From Utricularia gibba (Eukaryota; Streptophyta; Magnoliopsida; Lamiales; Lentibulariaceae): DNA of 64,000 nt. Shown here piece by piece: positions 59,763 through 64,000 of this stretch (its first letter is position 1; each line of letters starts with the position of its first letter). The stretch spans positions 620,001-684,000 of the forward strand of contig NEEC01000023.1 of assembly GCA_002189035.1 (NCBI GenBank). Direction: 5' to 3'. Under the pieces are notes generated by a model that made no database searches, had not been told where the DNA came from, and saw only the letters and a list, made by a program, of their open reading frames with translations. The position numbers were made by a program, and so were the translations under genes.

Positions 59763-62700
59763 TGAGAATCCAGTACCTATCTCAGCTCAGAAGCTGAAAT
59801 GCAGAGGTTTTGTCTGGAGATTGACTGAGTTGATCCCAAAAAGGCATCCTCTGAAAGACGTTCTGGGATCTTCTTCACTCTACTACTACTAAGCTCCTTT
59901 TCGTTTTGGTTTCAACTCTCAACTCAGGTGTTGTCTTTCGCTATCGTTAGAATGCTTAAAACCTTGGTCTCGGGCTCCTCTCCGTTTCAGCCTTAAACGT
60001 TGGTCTCCGGCTGCCTGAAGCCCACTCACTGAATGAGCTACATAAGGTTAAGGTGATCTGAAGCCCACCTCCTGCGAGAGCTCTAGGTCGTTTCTGAAGC
60101 CTGGTTTTTTTTTTTTTTTTTTTGTTTGGCTTGGGGTAGCAACTAAAACACACTGGGTCTTGAAAAACACCGCAATATGCACATGCGGCTCCAGTGAAGA
60201 ATGCATATATCTTCTTGAGGGGCATGAAAACAAGCAAGTATACTAGTGGAGTGGACCAGATGTATCCAGGTAAAGAGAAAACCTGTTGATTTGATCTGTT
60301 TGATTCCTGATCCGATGAGCAACAAAACAAAAAGATTACTATCATGTAATAATGCTACCAGTTTTGTTTCTTGTGTTTTTTTCACCTGAAAAGTGGTAAT
60401 CAATCACAAGTTTGAAGTCAGGATTCATGTATTCTTACATCCATGGGAAGAGAGGGGACCAGCTCGCAGACAAAGGAGTAACATTTACTGCTTCCCTCCC
60501 TGTCGTCTTCTGCTCGACCACTTGGGGTTCGAAAGAAGACATGAAATTTAAAATACTTTGTAATAAAAAAAAATGATGATGATGATCAACTGTCTACTCA
60601 TGGAAGGAGACAAAAGCTTGCAATTGACATGGAGATCCTTCTCATATCTTACGAAAACGATGTTTCACCAGCAAGATTTCTTCGCCTCCAACCAAAAGTT
60701 TCAGCCTTTTTTCCCTGCAATCCTTTTTCGTCTTCTTCATCTTATACTCCTTTTGGAACTTGGTAGTCAGTGTTGGAACACAGTAGAGCGATTTTTCGGT
60801 TTTTCGTTTAACCAAAAGGATCTAGGCTTTGCCTCTTCTCTTCACCGAACAAAATAAAACAAGCAATAACTGCGTAGATGTTGTGGAATTTCCCAGTAAG
60901 ACGACAGACAAATTTCAAACTGGGGCACTCCCACTACAAGAAATAACTGCGTACATGCTCGCTCTCTTCTCTGATCGAAAAAAAATATCCCATAACATGA
61001 GCCTGGTTATGTGCTATCGGGCCATTTTATGCGCCCTGATTACGCATCAGTTTGGTACTTCCAAACGCGAACACGGGGTGGGGGTGTTCTTGTCAATCCG
61101 ATGGGCTCAACACAACCCAAACTCACTTGAAAATCACACTTGCGCTAGGCGTTTCTGAATCCATAGTGAAAGTGTGGGGTCGAAGGGGTGGTTTGATCGA
61201 CGAAGCCAGGAACCGTTTGGGGTCCTAGAAAACAATACCAAAATTTTGCATCATTTTATTATAATCCTATGTTCGCGAAATCACTATTTTATGATATCGT
61301 TGAAGTCTAACATAAACTAATCTTTCAAGCACTAGAGGATCGAATTTTCATGGATCAACCCGATCAAAATGAACTTTGAAAACCTGTTTGTTAGTCAGCG
61401 TCCATGGTCTCAAGTCAGGAGCCATTGTGATTTGATAACAGGGCTGCCACTGCCAGGAGTGATGATGGGTGGAATGGATTGAAGATGAAGGGAAACCCAG
61501 TTGAGTTGGGGGCTGGGACTGAAAAGTGATTTGAATGAGTTGATGCCCTCATCCTCATCAGGATGGATGCTCCCATCCTGAGTGGCCCCTCTCTGACTGA
61601 ACAAGATCCCACTATTGCTTGACTCAACTATGGAAATCAAGCCTTGCTTCAGCTCTACTGCCTACTGGTCACTCTCCTACTATACCCTTGCGAGTGGGTA
61701 GGAGTTGGGACAAGTTCACATCAATTTTAAATACCATCTCTTGTCCTTCTCCAAAAGCTATTTTCAATAAATACTTCTAATCAAATCAAAATTATTTTTT
61801 TTGTAATTTTTTTGTTTTTTAAATTATAAATATTTGATAATAAGAATACTTTTGGAGGTTCACAAAATTATTTTTGAAATGTATTTTTTTTTTCATAAAA
61901 ACGAATCTTAAATATATATATCCCCTGCGGGATCTCGTGTGATGAGGTGCACCTTGTATTCCGTGGTCCTAAGGGGAATTCTGGTTATTTGAATGCCTTT
62001 TATTGTTTTTTTATTGCTTTATTTTATTTTATTTTCTGTTGCAGGAAAATTATGCTGATGGAGCAGGGACTTTTTTGTGGTCCAAAAAGAGTTGTTTTTG
62101 AGGTACTCAGACATTACCATTTCCTGCTCTTATCCCCATGGACTGCACTCCAAGTCACATTATAATCTTACTTCATTCTTTCTATGAATCCAATCCAATG
62201 GTTCCCAATCACATTGCTTGATTAATGTTTGAAAATCACTTTAATTCTATCATAAATTTAGTAAAATTTAAGAGTTACTTATGTGATTCTGATATATAAA
62301 TTTACAATTTATATCTATATTTATTAAAATATGAGTATAGTTAAACGTGTCATCTACTTTAAACTCATTTTTATACATAAATATTTGAATTCAAATCTTA
62401 TCGAATCATAATTTTGAAGTCATTTAGAATCACTCATGAAGTTATTTTAAGGCGGTTCCTTTCTATTAGGCATAGAATTGGTTTCATCTTCCCAGGCGAA
62501 AATTGTGCCCTAACCCTAAGAGCAGCCCTAATTGCTGCTGATTGATGACGTAAGCAGCACCGGTAACAACTGACAAGTGAAAGGAAAAGAAAAACGCAGG
62601 GGAGTAAAGAGCGAAGGGGGCGCGTCGTGTACCATGCACGCTCGGGGGGACGCAGGAGCGTGTCCAGTCCACCTTGTGTGAAAACGAAACAAGAAGGGGA

Positions 62701-64000
62701 ACAATGTTGTGAGGAAAATGACCCTGCCACCCACTCCTCTTCTCTTACTCATCCATCACCCCTCCATTCCAATAGCGACTCTGTTTACCCCTCTACGAAA
62801 TCACCAACAGGGACTGTGAATGCCATCCTGTTGATCTGATTTTTACATTTTTCACACCCTCTCTCCCTGGGATGATGCTGCTGTTTGTGTCAAGATGATT
62901 ACTGTCATTTTCGATGTGGGATTAGTTTTTGAAGTTTTGATCATGTCAGTTGTTGAAAAAATGTCTCCTGATGATCAGCATTTACATATTCCTCAAGATC
63001 ATCCCAGATTTGTGTGCTTTTGGCTTTACATTCCGTAGGACAGCATTTTATTTTCCTTGTGGAGTGCTGTGTAATCCAATTCCCAGTTTTTCCTTTTCTT
63101 TTGTCATCCAAAAAAATAAAAAAGGAAAAGGCGTGAGTTCGTTTGGTGTTATTTTTTGTTTGCTTCTTGGGAAAAATAATGAATGATGGAATAATTCAGG
63201 TAGAAAATTGAAAGTGGGTTTCATGGTGTTGGTCCCCTACTGCCAGCATCTGATGATCTCGACGTATCAGGCTGTTAATGGCGGAAAAGAAAGAAAATGG
63301 TGATGGCAGTGGTTTCATCAGATCCCCGGGTCTCTCCGCTCGGAACCGAGTGAGTTTGATGATCATGGTGTTGACAGGGACATTGCCCCTGAATCTACCG
63401 CAAAACTACTACAACCCACGAAATATCGGTCAAAGTAGAGAGTACCCATGACTGTCACGCCACACATTTACTCTACTCCTCATCATGAAGCCCACTGTGC
63501 ACAGAATAATGCAGGTTTTTGCGACGGTTAGCCCTTTAGAGCAACTTGGAAGTGTGCTTCAGAGCAAAGCCAAGTGATGTCTGAACTTGCTCTGATATCG
63601 CACAAAAGGAAGGTCTCAACGAGCTCATTCATATGTTTGGAAGGCTTGTAGTACGATTGGTTCATGATGCAAAAAACCGAGTAGGGTAGATGTCCATTAA
63701 AACAACCAGAGTGGAGTGCACATACGTTTCTGCTTTTTTTTTCCGCGAAGGAGAGAATGAATCTTCAACCCCAACTCACAAAAAACCCTAATTTCAGTCT
63801 ATGGCATTTCACGGGTGTTGCATCAGAGTCAGAAAAAAGCCACACGCTATCCTACAGTTTTGTGTTGGAATCCAGTGTGTTAGAAAGCTGTTCCATTGCT
63901 TTTCACATCGTGACGTGTCGCATTAGCGGCAGGAGGTACAGAGAAGAAGCTTACAATTGCTTGGAAATGGAGAGGAAGGGGACAAAGTACAAGATTAGAT
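59763..64000. other. Terminal intergenic region, no supported gene
   Basis: 59763-60000 is the helicase 3' UTR. 59990-60120 repeats the word CTGAAGCC three times and ends in a T run at 60107-60123. 60400-61640 has balanced composition without convincing coding potential. 61700-62450 is AT-rich. 62450-63480 contains short open frames of no recognised family. The last 100 bases keep an open frame containing an ATG near 63966 that might begin a gene continuing beyond the window; too short to judge. Confidence 0.4.

Noticed and set aside
59990..60100. Threefold CTGAAGCC word after the helicase
   Set aside because: Imperfect short repeat without spacing regularity; not a CRISPR and not a recognisable element.
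62434..62752. Overlapping 62-98 codon minus-strand frames
   Set aside because: Several frames are open at once, which reflects few stops in this composition rather than coding; no conserved motif.

Overview
This window looks like nuclear DNA of a flowering plant, most likely a eudicot. Genes are split by short GT-AG introns, intergenic DNA is very AT-rich, and the products are plant-typical: OVATE family, PPR, NPR1-like, pectinesterase, plant P3 stalk protein and NRG2-like DUF630/DUF632 protein. Intron-exon models were built by eye; in almost every model the exon lengths sum to a whole number of codons and the join falls inside a recognisable family motif. There are no rRNA, tRNA or CRISPR features and no intact transposon that I can recognise.

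Layout. 0.6-9.2 kb: OVATE regulator (+), DUF220-type protein (-), intronless PPR protein (+), plastid-type AAED1/PRXL2 thioredoxin-like protein (+). 12.4-21.6 kb: NT-C2 domain protein (+), rhomboid-like protease with UBA domain (-), GH3 beta-glucosidase (-). 23.2-27.1 kb: cobalamin-independent methionine synthase (-) with an intron in its leader. 28.8-33.2 kb: a small conserved protein (+) and an NRG2-like protein (+). 33.6-37.2 kb: ribosomal P3, a 2-oxoglutarate dioxygenase and a poly-Q protein (all -). 38-41 kb: secretory phospholipase A2 (+, leader frame broken), a truncated TOM7-like ORF (+), a membrane protein with a PH-like region (+). 41.5-47.5 kb: tandem pectinesterase pair (-); the distal copy is intact, the other carries three frame breaks. 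51.3-59.8 kb: NPR1-like co-receptor (+), prohibitin (-) divergent from an SDR reductase (+), DDX3/Ded1-type DEAD-box helicase (+). From 59.8 kb to the end I see no supported gene.

This is an ordinary housekeeping and regulatory plant segment, not a gene cluster. I see no undescribed multi-gene system. The points that deserve a second look are: two GC-AG introns in one gene; single-base frame losses in one pectinesterase and in the phospholipase leader (decay or assembly error); an NPR1-type protein carrying a DLNxxP repression motif; a duplicated splice donor in the helicase; an in-frame retainable intron in the NRG2-like gene; and promoter motifs (TGGGCC, telo-box, W-box, TATA) placed where the adjacent genes would predict.
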